From: Mycobacteriaceae bacterium
GTDB lineage: Bacteria > Pseudomonadota > Gammaproteobacteria > Burkholderiales > Burkholderiaceae_D
Length of the DNA stretch: 40,604 nt
Assembly: GCA_903970145.1 (NCBI GenBank)
Contig: CAJCHO010000116.1
Coordinates: forward strand, 1 to 40,604
Direction: 5' to 3'
Shown: piece by piece, positions 13,743-23,331 of the stretch
Layout: every line of letters starts with the position of its first letter
How positions within the stretch are numbered: the first letter of the stretch is position 1
The notes under the pieces: model-generated
Databases searched by the model: none
What the model was told of the DNA's origin: nothing
Seen by the model: only the letters and a program-made list of their open reading frames with translations
Made by a program: the position numbers and the translations under genes

Positions 13743-15128
13743 ATGAACGGCTTGGATCGTCTCGCGTTCGTTGACCTGGAAACCACCGGCATGGCAGCCA
13801 GCCGCGAACGCATCATCGAAATTGGTCTCATCGAGGTTGATCGGAACGACGTGCACCAATGGTCGACCCTGATCCGTCCTGAGCAGCATGTACCATCGTT
13901 TATCTCCGAACTCACCGGAATCAGCAGCGACATGCTGGTCAGTGCGCCGCGATTTGCCGACATTGCCCATGCATTGCATGCGCGTCTGGCCAAATGCCTG
14001 TTCATCGCTCATCACGCGCGTTTTGACTACAGCTTTCTGCGAAGCGAATTTCGCCGTGTGGGCATCGACTTCAGTCCGACCGTGCTCTGTACGGTCAAGC
14101 TATCACGCCACCTGTTTCCGGGTTTTGCGCACCATAACCTCGATGCCCTGATTGAACGGCACCGACTGGTTGTCAGCGAGCGTCACCGCGCCCTGGGTGA
14201 TGCCAGCCTGATCTGGCAATTCTGGCAGCAACTGCACGAACGATTCGGAGCAGACACGCTGGCCCGTGCCGTCAAGCACCTGACTGCCCTGCCAAGCCTG
14301 CCGGCGCATCTGGATGCAAGCCTGGTTGACGCGCTACCCGGAACGGCAGGCGTGTATCTGTTCTATGGAGAAAATTCGCTACCGCTGTACATCGGCAAGG
14401 CGAACGATCTGCGTCGGCGCGTGCTTTCGCACTTTAGCGCCGACCATCGGGATGTCCGCGAACTTGCCTTGGCGCAGCAGATACGACGCATCGACTGGAT
14501 CGAGACAGCCGGCGAAATCGGCGCCCTGCTGAAGGAGGCACAACTGATCAAACGCCTCGTGCCGATCTATAACCGCCAGCTGCGGCAAACCGATAAATCC
14601 TGCGCGTGGCGCATTCTGGCCAGAGGAGATGCACTGCGTATCGAACTGGTAGAGGGCGAAGACCTTTTATTTGACCAGGATGGTGATCTGTATGGCCTGT
14701 TTGGCAGTGCAGCGCGGGCACGCAGCAGTCTGCGACAGCTCGCCGAGCAGCAACAGCTGTGTCCGGTGCTGCTTGGCCTTGACAAGGTGCGTCCCGGCAA
14801 ACCGTGTTTTGCCAGCCAGGTCGGACGCTGTCGCGGCGTGTGCACCGGACGCGAATCTCCCCAGGAGCATGCAGCGCGGCTGTTCGCGGCGCTTGCCACC
14901 TGGCGGCTTCTGAACTGGCCTTACGACGGCCCGATCGCCATTCGCGAAGGATCGGTACTGCACCTGATAGACCGTTGGTCCTATCTGGGTACGGCACAGG
15001 CCGATCACGAGGTATTCGATTTACTGGATGTGGCGCGCCCACCCTTTGATCGGGATGTCTACCGGATCCTTGCAGGACGGCTTGCCAGACTTGGCAAGCG
15101 CGTAGAGCTCTTGGGCAAACGTCCTTGA
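13743..15128 (+). CDS. DnaQ-type 3'-5' exonuclease fused to GIY-YIG nuclease (Cho/UvrC-like)
   Basis: A 461-residue fusion. Residues 1-180 are a DEDDh exonuclease: FVDLETTG (D11, E13), FIAHHARFDYSFL (Exo II), and HRALGDAS (Exo III His and Asp). Residues about 200-280 are a GIY-YIG domain: GVYLFYGENSLPLYIGKAN with its two Tyr, then RRRVLSHFS and the Glu in LLKEAQLIKRL. A Cys cluster near 360 (CFASQVGRCRGVC) matches Cho/UvrC. Related fusions, for example in mycobacteria, are annotated as polymerase III epsilon/UvrC-like. Here it sits between imuB (7 bases) and dnaE2 (9 bases), so it is co-expressed with the mutasome. It may trim or incise DNA during lesion bypass; that role is inference. Confidence 0.9.
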   Translation: MNGLDRLAFVDLETTGMAASRERIIEIGLIEVDRNDVHQWSTLIRPEQHVPSFISELTGISSDMLVSAPRFADIAHALHARLAKCLFIAHHARFDYSFLRSEFRRVGIDFSPTVLCTVKLSRHLFPGFAHHNLDALIERHRLVVSERHRALGDASLIWQFWQQLHERFGADTLARAVKHLTALPSLPAHLDASLVDALPGTAGVYLFYGENSLPLYIGKANDLRRRVLSHFSADHRDVRELALAQQIRRIDWIETAGEIGALLKEAQLIKRLVPIYNRQLRQTDKSCAWRILARGDALRIELVEGEDLLFDQDGDLYGLFGSAARARSSLRQLAEQQQLCPVLLGLDKVRPGKPCFASQVGRCRGVCTGRESPQEHAARLFAALATWRLLNWPYDGPIAIREGSVLHLIDRWSYLGTAQADHEVFDLLDVARPPFDRDVYRILAGRLARLGKRVELLGKRP

Positions 15129-15137
15129 ACTGGTGCC

Positions 15138-18100
15138 ATGGCGCATACCCTGCCTGACTATGCCGAGTTGCACTGCCGCAGCAATTTCAGCTTTCTGCGC
15201 GGTGCTTCGCATGCCGAGGAACTAGTCGAACGTGCCGCGGCGCTAGGTTATCGTGCATTGGCAATCACCGATGAATGCTCATTGGCCGCCGCGGTCCGCG
15301 CCCATGTTGCTGCGCGCGCGGCCAGCCTGCATTTGATCATAGGCAGTGAATTTTTCACTGAAGACGGATTGCATCTGATCGTGCTGGCATGCAATCGCAA
15401 CGGCTATGGCAATCTGGCAGAACTGATCACGCTGGCACGACGACGTGCATCCAAGGGCTGCTACCGGCTGCTGCGTGGCGATCTCACCGGACCGACTGCG
15501 CTACCCCAGCTTAATGGCATGCCTGATTGCATCGTCCTCGGGGTTGTACAGGACGGCCGTGCGTCCGAGCAGGTCTGCGATGACGCACGGTGGCTGGCGC
15601 AATCGTTTGCCGGACGCAGCTGGCTGACGCTGGCACTGCTGCACCGGGCAAATGATGATCAGTTGTTCGAATGCGCGCGCACGGCCGCCCAGGCGAGCGG
15701 ACTTGGCATAGTCGCCAGCGGCGACGTGCTCATGCATGTGCGTTCTCGCAAACCCCTGCAGGACACGCTAAGCGCGATCCGTCTGGGTAAACCGGTCAGT
15801 CAATGCGGTCACGCACTCAAGGCCAATGCCGAGCAGCATCTGCGTTCACGCCTGCGCCTGGCGCGCATCTACCAGGCCGAGTTCCTCACGGCAAGCATCG
15901 AGATCGCGCAGCGCTGCAGTTTTTCGCTCGATGAACTGCGATATGAATACCCCGAAGAAGTCGTGCCGGCCGGATATACCCATGCTGCTTATCTGCGCCA
16001 GATGGTCGAAGAGGGACTTGCCATACGCTACCCACAGGGGGTGGGCGCTGCCATTCGTGATCAGATCGAGCACGAGCTCGCCCTGATTGCCGATTTGCGC
16101 TGTGAATCCTACTTTCTCACCGTATTCGACATCGTGCGTCATGCACGCAGTCTTGGCATCCTCTGCCAGGGCCGCGGCTCGGCGGCCAATTCAGCAGTGT
16201 GTTATTGCCTTGGCATCACCGAGATAGATCCGAGCAGAAGCAACCTGCTGTTCGAGCGCTTTATCTCGCGCGAGCGCGACGAACCACCCGATATCGATGT
16301 CGATTTCGAGCACCAGCGGCGCGAAGAAGTGATCCAGTACATCTATACCCGCTACGGGCGTGACCGTGCCGCTCTGGCCGCCACCGTCATCACCTATCGG
16401 CCACGTTCGGCGATTCGCGACGTCGGACGTGCACTGGGTATCGATCTGGCACGTCTGAATCGCCTCTCAAGTGCGTATTCCTGGTGGGACGGTGAAGCGG
16501 TCGAGCGCGAACACCTGATTGACTGCGGTTTTGATCCGGACAGTCCGCTGGTGCGCAAACTGTCCCGTCTGGTGGCCACCCTGCTGCGCTTTCCACGACA
16601 TCTTTCGCAGCATGTCGGGGGATTTGTCATCAGCCGGGCAAGCCTGGCACGTCTCGTACCCATCGAAAATGCCGCGATGCCCGAGCGCTCGGTAATCCAG
16701 TGGGACAAGGATGATCTGGATGCAATCGGCCTATTCAAGGTCGATGTCCTGGCTCTTGGCATGTTGTCTGCGATCCGGCGCGCGCTCGATCTGGTGGGCA
16801 CACGCCGCGGTCTGGTGTTCAGCATGCAGGATGTGCCCGTCGAGGACCCGGCGACCTATGACATGATCTGTCGCGCCGATACGGTCGGGGTGTTCCAGAT
16901 CGAATCACGTGCCCAGATGAGCATGCTGCCGCGCCTGCGGCCCCGCAAATTCTACGATCTGGTGATTGAAGTGGCGATCGTACGTCCCGGACCCATCCAG
17001 GGTGGCATGGTGCATCCCTATCTACGCCGTCGCCAGGGAAAAGAACCCATCAGTTATCCCGGCACCGGTGTGCAAAGCGCCCTTGAACGTACCCTGGGTG
17101 TGCCAATCTTCCAGGAACAGGTCATGCAACTGGCTGTTCTGGCAGCCGGCTTCTCGCTCGGGGAAGCCGACACGCTGCGGCGCTCGATGTCGGCCTGGAG
17201 GCGCAAGGGCGGCCTTGGTCCTTTTCACGCGCGCATTCTCGAAGGCATGACGGCGCGCGGCTATACGGCTGAATTCGCCGAACAGATATTTCACCAGATC
17301 GAGGGCTTTGGTGAATATGGATTTCCGGAGTCCCACGCGGCCAGTTTTGCATTACTGGTTTATGTCTCCTGTTGGCTCAAGTGCCACGAGCCGGCGGCCT
17401 TTCTGTGCGCCATGCTCAATAGCCAGCCGATGGGGTTTTATGGTCCGGCCCAGCTGATCCAGGATGCACTGCGCCACGGCATTCAGGTGCGGCCGGTCGA
17501 CATTACGGTCAGTGAGGCACTTTGCACCATCGAGGAACTTGAGCCGCCGCACGACCAGCCGGCGGTGCGCCTCGGCCTAAACACCATAAAAGGTTTACCG
17601 CAGGCAGCCATCGAGCACATTCTCGCCCAACGCAGCCTGGGCCCGTTTTACGACGCCGATGACCTGGCACGGCGCGCCGCACTCGCACCCCACGAACTGC
17701 AGGCCCTGGCCGCTGCCGATGCTCTGGCCAGCTTGGTTGGCCATCGGCGTCTGGCGCACTGGGCAGTGGCAGGACTCGGACGCGATATCGGACTCATGCG
17801 CGCAGCGCCGGTGTACGAAGAACTGCCACTGATCGAGCCAGCGGCCGAAGGACAGGAGATCGTCGCCGACTATGCCAGTCTGGGCCTGACACTGCGCCGG
17901 CACCCATTGGCCCTTCTGCGCCCCGAACTCACGCGCCTGCGCCTGTCCTGCGCGCGCGCCTTGCAGCAACTACCCAATGGCCGGCCCGCGCGAGCCAGCG
18001 GTATCGTCACCGCGCGCCAGCGTCCGGGAACCGCCAAAGGCACGATGTTTGTCACCATCGAGGATGAGACCGGCTCGACCAACATCATCGTCTGGAAGCA

Positions 18101-18263
18101 TGTCATCGAAAAGCAGCGCAAGGTGCTGCTATCGGCTACCCTCCTGAGCGTGTATGGCATCTGGCAACGCGAGGGCGAGGTGATGCATCTGGTTGCCCAT
18201 CGGCTGGCCGACCATTCCTATCTCCTCGGGGAACTGGTCGTGCCCAGCCGCGACTTCCGTTAG
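15138..18263 (+). CDS. dnaE2: Error-prone DNA polymerase DnaE2 (ImuC)
   Basis: A 1041-residue C-family polymerase, the normal size for DnaE2, which copies damaged DNA with low fidelity together with ImuA and ImuB. The PHP domain starts YAELHCRSNFSFLRGASHAEELV; one metal-binding His is replaced by Arg in the HCRSN motif, so phosphoesterase activity is doubtful. The catalytic Asp pair is in PPDIDVDFEHQRREEV (about 383-398), and the third Asp is in FKVDVLALGML (about 535-545). The C-terminus has an OB-fold segment (RASGIVTARQRPGTAKGTMF). The stop overlaps the convergent SRAP gene tail by four bases. Confidence 0.96.
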   Translation: MAHTLPDYAELHCRSNFSFLRGASHAEELVERAAALGYRALAITDECSLAAAVRAHVAARAASLHLIIGSEFFTEDGLHLIVLACNRNGYGNLAELITLARRRASKGCYRLLRGDLTGPTALPQLNGMPDCIVLGVVQDGRASEQVCDDARWLAQSFAGRSWLTLALLHRANDDQLFECARTAAQASGLGIVASGDVLMHVRSRKPLQDTLSAIRLGKPVSQCGHALKANAEQHLRSRLRLARIYQAEFLTASIEIAQRCSFSLDELRYEYPEEVVPAGYTHAAYLRQMVEEGLAIRYPQGVGAAIRDQIEHELALIADLRCESYFLTVFDIVRHARSLGILCQGRGSAANSAVCYCLGITEIDPSRSNLLFERFISRERDEPPDIDVDFEHQRREEVIQYIYTRYGRDRAALAATVITYRPRSAIRDVGRALGIDLARLNRLSSAYSWWDGEAVEREHLIDCGFDPDSPLVRKLSRLVATLLRFPRHLSQHVGGFVISRASLARLVPIENAAMPERSVIQWDKDDLDAIGLFKVDVLALGMLSAIRRALDLVGTRRGLVFSMQDVPVEDPATYDMICRADTVGVFQIESRAQMSMLPRLRPRKFYDLVIEVAIVRPGPIQGGMVHPYLRRRQGKEPISYPGTGVQSALERTLGVPIFQEQVMQLAVLAAGFSLGEADTLRRSMSAWRRKGGLGPFHARILEGMTARGYTAEFAEQIFHQIEGFGEYGFPESHAASFALLVYVSCWLKCHEPAAFLCAMLNSQPMGFYGPAQLIQDALRHGIQVRPVDITVSEALCTIEELEPPHDQPAVRLGLNTIKGLPQAAIEHILAQRSLGPFYDADDLARRAALAPHELQALAAADALASLVGHRRLAHWAVAGLGRDIGLMRAAPVYEELPLIEPAAEGQEIVADYASLGLTLRRHPLALLRPELTRLRLSCARALQQLPNGRPARASGIVTARQRPGTAKGTMFVTIEDETGSTNIIVWKHVIEKQRKVLLSATLLSVYGIWQREGEVMHLVAHRLADHSYLLGELVVPSRDFR

Positions 18264-18866
18264 GCAGCGCGCTCGACGAAAAACGCGACATTGTCCGGAT
18301 GCGCGGCAATGAGCGCCTTGGACAGCGTGCCACCCTCTAGCCAGGTCTGGTAGTCGTCGCCCGAGAGCACCAGCGGGGCGCGGTCGTAGGCGCTGCCAAG
18401 CAGCTCATTGGGGGGGCACCGTCACGATCGTATACGTCTCGACCGCAGCGCCGCTGTCCGGATGTCGCGAAGTCTCGAACAGGCCGGCGACGGCGAACAT
18501 GCGATGCGCCTTCATGCCGATCCGCACACGCGTCTTCTTGCCATCGACAAGGGGCCACTCATACCAGGCGGACATTGGCATCAGGCAGTGGCGGCGCGTG
18601 AAAGCATTCTTGAAGGAGCGTTTGATGGCCAGTTCTTCGCCGACCGCATTGATGCGTTGCTTTTTCACCCACTTGCCGCTCGCACCCGGCCATGTCCGCA
18701 GAGGCCCCCAGTGGCGTATCCCGCCAAGCCAGTCACCTTGCCGGTCCAGGCGCATGATCGGCATGGCGTCGGTGGGTCGGACATCAGCATTGGGGATGAA
18801 TTCGGGTGGCACCCGAAAGGATGGGAAACCCGACCAGTCGTCCTCAAGCTGGTAGCGTCCGCACAT
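18260..18866 (-). pseudogene. SRAP (YedK/HMCES-like) abasic-site protein, frameshifted at a C7 tract
   Basis: SRAP proteins cross-link abasic sites in single-stranded DNA through Cys2. Reading from ATG 18866, the protein starts MCGRYQLEDDW and keeps Asn73 and Glu77 in RINAVGEEL, then CLMPMSAWYEW. After VTVPP the frame stops in a run of seven G/C pairs (18410-18416). With one base fewer it continues NELLGSAYDRAPLVLSGDDY to a normal end at 18260. The family's conserved His in the HDRxP motif is Tyr here, and the Arg of NAR-x-E is Val. It may be a pseudogene, a phase-variable gene or an assembly error. It is convergent with dnaE2. Confidence 0.8.
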
Positions 18867-19258
18867 GCTGTCTTCCCCAACGAATAGGCTCAATCGAAGC
18901 GTACCGGCGCCTCGCCCAAATGCAAAGCCGCTGGGAGCGTCGCATACGCACGACGGCGCACTGGAAGACTGTCAATTGGGCGGGCGCAGGGACACTAGAC
19001 ATAACCGACTGTCGCCTGGGGAGCCCCGGCCACAAGGGACGCCGCTAACTAGGGACTTCTGCGCACCCCTAGAGTGGGACGGCAGGTGCCAATGCTGGCA
19101 CTATCGGTGCTGGCATGAGAGGCGCGAACCAGCCAAGCAAGATTTGGAAAACACCCTAGCAGGCACATCCATTCCAGTTCGATGGCAAATGCATGATTGC
19201 TAAAGACTAGATCCGATTCTGCCGAATAGCCGATATTCGAACTAAGAGCAGCCGCGCG
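18867..19258. other. Intergenic region with no recognised gene
   Basis: These 392 bases lie between the divergent SRAP and cyclic-di-GMP genes, and open frames in them look like chance. A short inverted repeat, CGAATA-GCCGA-TATTCG (19223-19239), lies 20 bases before the ATG at 19259 and could be an operator. No strong promoter boxes were seen. TGCCAGCA occurs twice on the minus strand near 19086-19112. Confidence 0.3.
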
Positions 19259-21577
19259 ATGGATCACCCGAGTTCGACCCTGGTCGATGACGAAGTACTT
19301 GAATTCGAGCCAGAATCCGACGATTTGCCGGAAGAACCGCCGCGGCCGGTAGTGGCACCCTGGCGTATTCTGGTCGCCGACGATGATCCCGAAGTCCACC
19401 GTGCTACCGAGCTCGCCCTGTCCGGGGTAAGCATTTTCGGCAGGCGCCTTGCGCTCACCAGTGCACTGTCGGCAGCCGAGGGCCTTGAGATCCTGCGCCG
19501 CTCGGGCGACGGTCACTTCGCCCTGGGTCTTGTAGACGTGGTCATGGAGACCGCCGACGCCGGCCTGCGCATGGTCCAGGCAATCCGTGAAGAACTGGGG
19601 TATCAGGATATCCGCCTCGTCCTGCGTACCGGACAGCCTGGCCTGTCTCCCGAACAGCGCATCGTCGAGCAGTATGACATCGAGGAATATCGCCTCAAGA
19701 CCGAGCTTTCCAAGTCGAGCCTGGTCAATACCATGACTGCCCTGTTGCGCGGCTACGCCAAACTGCGACGCATCCGCGAACAGGCAGCAACGATTGCCGA
19801 ACTGTCCGAACACAATGCCGCGCTCTTGCAGGATCAGGGCGGACCGAACAACCAGGCCGATGAGAATTTCCTGACGACGCTAGTCAACACGGTACTCGGT
19901 GGGGTTGCCGCCCTGATCACCGCTCCGCGCGGCATCGCCTGGCTGACCAATGGTGCTTTCGAGGCGCACGAGCCGACCGCCAGCTGGGGAGTCGCCGATC
20001 CAAGCGCACATCAGAGTCTGCTCAAGGTCGCGCAGGACGCATTCGATCCCAAGCACGCAGTTACCGTGCAATGGTCGTCCTCGCTTGGCTACTACGCGCC
20101 GCTGCACCTGAAGGATCAGGAGAACGACAATCATCTGTTGGTACTGGCCTATGGCGCCCAGGAGCGGCCTTCGGACGATCGCTGTCGTGCACTCGAGGCC
20201 TTCTCGCACTCGGCCCAGAATGCCTTCGACGCGCGGCTGATGATGAAGCGCCTAAAGCAGCTCGCCTACACCGACCTGCTTACGGGCCTGCCCAACCGGC
20301 GTCGCTTCGGCCAACTGCTTGACGAGGAAATTCGGGGCCTGCCGGCGTCCGGCGAACAGATCGCCGTGCTGATGATCGATCTGGATCGCTTTCGCCAGTA
20401 CAACGAGGCCGAATTGGGAAATCGCGGTGATCGTGTGCTCGAGGCGGCGGCGCGCCACCTGCGCGAGCTGGCTGCCAGACCGGAGCTTGTCTCGCGCATC
20501 GGTGGCGACGAATTCGGGGTGATCTTTCGCGGTGCGACGGGTACCGACCTGCTCCAGGAAGCGCGTCACCTGTTCGGCAAATTCAGCGAACCGATCACGG
20601 TCGATGACCTGAACCTGGAACTGGCCGCGTCGGCCGGGTTTGCGGAATACGACAGCGAGGTCTCTGATGGTGCGGAACTGATTCGCCGCGCCAATTCGGC
20701 GCTCTATCAGGGCAAGCAGGAGTCGCGCGGCTCGATCACCGCGTATGAAAGCCACGGCACGAACCAGAAGAAACGTGAGAAGGTCGTCGCCCTCAAGACT
20801 GCCATCGATAGCGACCAGCTGGTGCTGTTCTTTCAACCGAAGGTCAGCCTGCGGGACCGCCGTCTGCACGGCTTTGAGGCCCTGATCCGCTGGATTCTGC
20901 CTGACGGCAAGATACTGCCTCCGGACGGCTTCCTGCCAACTGCACAATCAGCCGGACTGATGCGCGAAATTGACGAATGGGTCGCTCGCACCGCTTTGAA
21001 GCAGCTTCGTACCTGGGCCGAGGCAGGATTTGTCACTTCCGTCGCGGTCAACGTGGCACCGCACAGCCTGCTTAACGAGAGTTTCCAGAGACACCTGATT
21101 CAGGTCTGGGACGCCCATCCCAAGGACCAGGGATCCTTGACCCTCGAGATCGTCGAAGACGCTGCGCTCTCCAACTTCCGACGTGCCGTCGAAATCATCA
21201 CCGATTTCCGTGATCGTGGCCTCAAGGTAGCGCTCGACGATTTTGGAACCGGCTATTCCTCGCTGTCCTACCTGCGTGGTTTGCCTCTGAACGAGCTCAA
21301 GATCGACCAGACCTTCGTGCGCGAGATGGAAAAGAACACGCTCGACTTCGACATCGTGAGCAGCATTACCAGCCTCGCCCGCACCTTCGAGTTGACCAGC
21401 ATCGCCGAGGGCGTCGAGACCACCCAGATCGCACTCAAGCTCTGGAGGATGGAATGCGACATCGCCCAGGGCTATGGCATTGCGCGACCGATGCCCGCCG
21501 ACAAGGCCTTCGATTGGGCCAAACGCCTGCACGACGGTGAACTCCTGACCGACTGGGTCTGGACCGCCTCACAATAA
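19259..21577 (+). CDS. Response regulator with DUF3369, GGDEF and EAL domains
   Basis: A 772-residue cytoplasmic cyclic-di-GMP protein. The receiver domain (about 36-165) has acidic Asp41-43 and a probable phosphoacceptor Asp93 (LVDVVMET). A DUF3369/GAF-like sensor follows (about 180-340). The GGDEF domain has an intact RIGGDEFG (415-419); the inhibitory RxxD site is absent (RPEL instead), so product inhibition is unlikely. The EAL domain has the EAL motif at 540-542, LEIVED, DDFGTGYSSL and AEGVET, so both cyclase and phosphodiesterase motifs look intact. Net activity cannot be read. No histidine kinase is adjacent. An acidic, Pro-rich N-terminal extension precedes the receiver. The next gene, an HDOD protein, may be co-transcribed (129-base gap). 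Confidence 0.93.
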   Translation: MDHPSSTLVDDEVLEFEPESDDLPEEPPRPVVAPWRILVADDDPEVHRATELALSGVSIFGRRLALTSALSAAEGLEILRRSGDGHFALGLVDVVMETADAGLRMVQAIREELGYQDIRLVLRTGQPGLSPEQRIVEQYDIEEYRLKTELSKSSLVNTMTALLRGYAKLRRIREQAATIAELSEHNAALLQDQGGPNNQADENFLTTLVNTVLGGVAALITAPRGIAWLTNGAFEAHEPTASWGVADPSAHQSLLKVAQDAFDPKHAVTVQWSSSLGYYAPLHLKDQENDNHLLVLAYGAQERPSDDRCRALEAFSHSAQNAFDARLMMKRLKQLAYTDLLTGLPNRRRFGQLLDEEIRGLPASGEQIAVLMIDLDRFRQYNEAELGNRGDRVLEAAARHLRELAARPELVSRIGGDEFGVIFRGATGTDLLQEARHLFGKFSEPITVDDLNLELAASAGFAEYDSEVSDGAELIRRANSALYQGKQESRGSITAYESHGTNQKKREKVVALKTAIDSDQLVLFFQPKVSLRDRRLHGFEALIRWILPDGKILPPDGFLPTAQSAGLMREIDEWVARTALKQLRTWAEAGFVTSVAVNVAPHSLLNESFQRHLIQVWDAHPKDQGSLTLEIVEDAALSNFRRAVEIITDFRDRGLKVALDDFGTGYSSLSYLRGLPLNELKIDQTFVREMEKNTLDFDIVSSITSLARTFELTSIAEGVETTQIALKLWRMECDIAQGYGIARPMPADKAFDWAKRLHDGELLTDWVWTASQ

Positions 21578-21706
21578 GACTGGCGCGCGAGCGCCTGATG
21601 CTCGCCTCACCACACTGGCCCCCGTGCACGCGCGCGATTTTCCCGAAGTGTCACCTCTGCGACGCTCAAGCGCCCGGGGCCCAACTCCTTTGCGCCCCTA
21701 GCTTTC

Positions 21707-23179
21707 ATGAGCGAGCTCGGTCCGGAGGATGCCTCCACCTCGCAGCATGGCCAGGCGACCTGCCGCCTATTGCTTGAGCGGATATCGGAAAAAGGCGACC
21801 TGCCAGGCTTTTCGGCGGCGGTCTCGAGCATCCGCCGGGCGATGGAAATCAACGACGAGACACATGAGGAGCTGATCCAGACGATCCTCTCCGATCCCGC
21901 GCTCGTCCAGATGGTGCTGCGTCTTGCCAACAGTGCCATGTACTCACGCTTCGGTCGCAATATCAGCACGATCAGTCGCGCCGTCGTCGTGCTGGGCCAG
22001 CACGCCATCGGCCATCTCGCCTTCGGCATTAAGCTCGTGGACGGACTCAACGGCATCGCCCCGAGCAGCGCCCGCGATACGCAAGCCCTGATGCAACGCG
22101 CTGTGGTGTCCGGGCACATCGCGCGGCGTCTGGTCGGCCCCATGTGCACTGCGCAGGACGGTGAAGAGGTTATCGTCGCGACCATGCTCAATTCGCTTGG
22201 TGCGATTCTGGTTTCCTATTACCTGCCGGAACGGTGGAGCATCCTCTCTGCGGCCAGCGACACCGGTCCGATCGAAACCCAGGCGCGCGAGCAGCAGGTA
22301 CTCGGGCTGTCGGTCCAGCGCCTGGGCCGCTTCATGGCACAGGTCTGGGGCTTGCCCAACAATCTTCTGGTTGCGATGCAGACCATCGAGGCGCGTCGCA
22401 CCGACGAGCCCCTCTCGCATGGTGATTGGCTTGCCACGATGGCCACGCTCGGCACGCGGCTGGCCACTCTGATGCTGCGCGAGGCAAGCGTCCAGCCGGC
22501 CGAGCTTGACCAGCTCGCGCGCGACTACGGTGAGATGCTCAACCAGGACATCGGTGAATTTTCCGAAGAACTGGCCGCTGCGATCGGTGCCGGACGCGCC
22601 GAAGTGGCCGCGAGCCAGCACTTGCGCGCCGCACCCAAGCCAGAACATCAGGTGGCACGCGCCCTCAAGAAGGGACTCGGCGATATCGAACGCGCCATCG
22701 GCGACGCCTCAACCTCGGAGATTTTGTCGATGGCAGTCGAGGTCGCATTCGTCGCCTGCCAGCCTTCCCAGGCCGTGCTGTTCCTGCGACAGCGGCGCGA
22801 ACACCTATACCGGGCCAAATTCTCGCTGGGCAGCGCCATCAATGCGCCCGCGGGGGAACCCTCGTTCGGCGAGGCCTACCAGCCCGACATGTTCCACGCG
22901 GCCTTATCGACGCGCCGCATCAACTTCGTCGAGAACGCCGATGCCGCGACCAGCGCGTCCTACCTGCCCGGCTGGTATCGCAGCGCGTTCCCCCAGGCGA
23001 CCGCGTTCGTCATCCTGCCCCTGACCTGCAACCAGCAGCCTCTCGCACTGATCTATATCGGATGGAACGAGGGACAATCACGTCCGCGCATCGCGCATGA
23101 GGAGCTGCAGGTCCTGAACCGGATGCGCGACGTGATCGACGAAGCGCTCTCGCTCAAACTTACCGCCCTCGGCATCTAG
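21707..23179 (+). CDS. HDOD-domain signalling protein with C-terminal GAF-like region
   Basis: A 490-residue protein. An HDOD domain occupies about residues 20-225: [36 protein letters not shown], the helix [19 protein letters not shown], and [21 protein letters not shown]. The HD dyad is lost in this family, so it is probably a regulatory, non-catalytic protein. Residues about 330-485 resemble a GAF sensor ([39 protein letters not shown]). It lies 129 bases after the GGDEF-EAL gene on the same strand, suggesting a joint signalling role. No Shine-Dalgarno sequence is seen before ATG 21707. Confidence 0.88.
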   Translation: MSELGPEDASTSQHGQATCRLLLERISEKGDLPGFSAAVSSIRRAMEINDETHEELIQTILSDPALVQMVLRLANSAMYSRFGRNISTISRAVVVLGQHAIGHLAFGIKLVDGLNGIAPSSARDTQALMQRAVVSGHIARRLVGPMCTAQDGEEVIVATMLNSLGAILVSYYLPERWSILSAASDTGPIETQAREQQVLGLSVQRLGRFMAQVWGLPNNLLVAMQTIEARRTDEPLSHGDWLATMATLGTRLATLMLREASVQPAELDQLARDYGEMLNQDIGEFSEELAAAIGAGRAEVAASQHLRAAPKPEHQVARALKKGLGDIERAIGDASTSEILSMAVEVAFVACQPSQAVLFLRQRREHLYRAKFSLGSAINAPAGEPSFGEAYQPDMFHAALSTRRINFVENADAATSASYLPGWYRSAFPQATAFVILPLTCNQQPLALIYIGWNEGQSRPRIAHEELQVLNRMRDVIDEALSLKLTALGI

Positions 23180-23331
23180 GCACGCGCACCGCAGAACCTG
23201 TCCTGTACGCGACCTGGCGCGATGCCAGCCGTCACGAAGCAACGCTACGGATGCCGCATAATGGCGCCAATACCACTGCCCACCTGTCTGGCCGCATTGC
23301 GCCAGCTAGCCTCTCGAATCCCCGCGACACT

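Noticed and set aside
18865..19203. 112-residue frame in the SRAP/GGDEF gap
   Set aside because: Composition is unlike the neighbouring genes, with no motif and no ribosome binding site.
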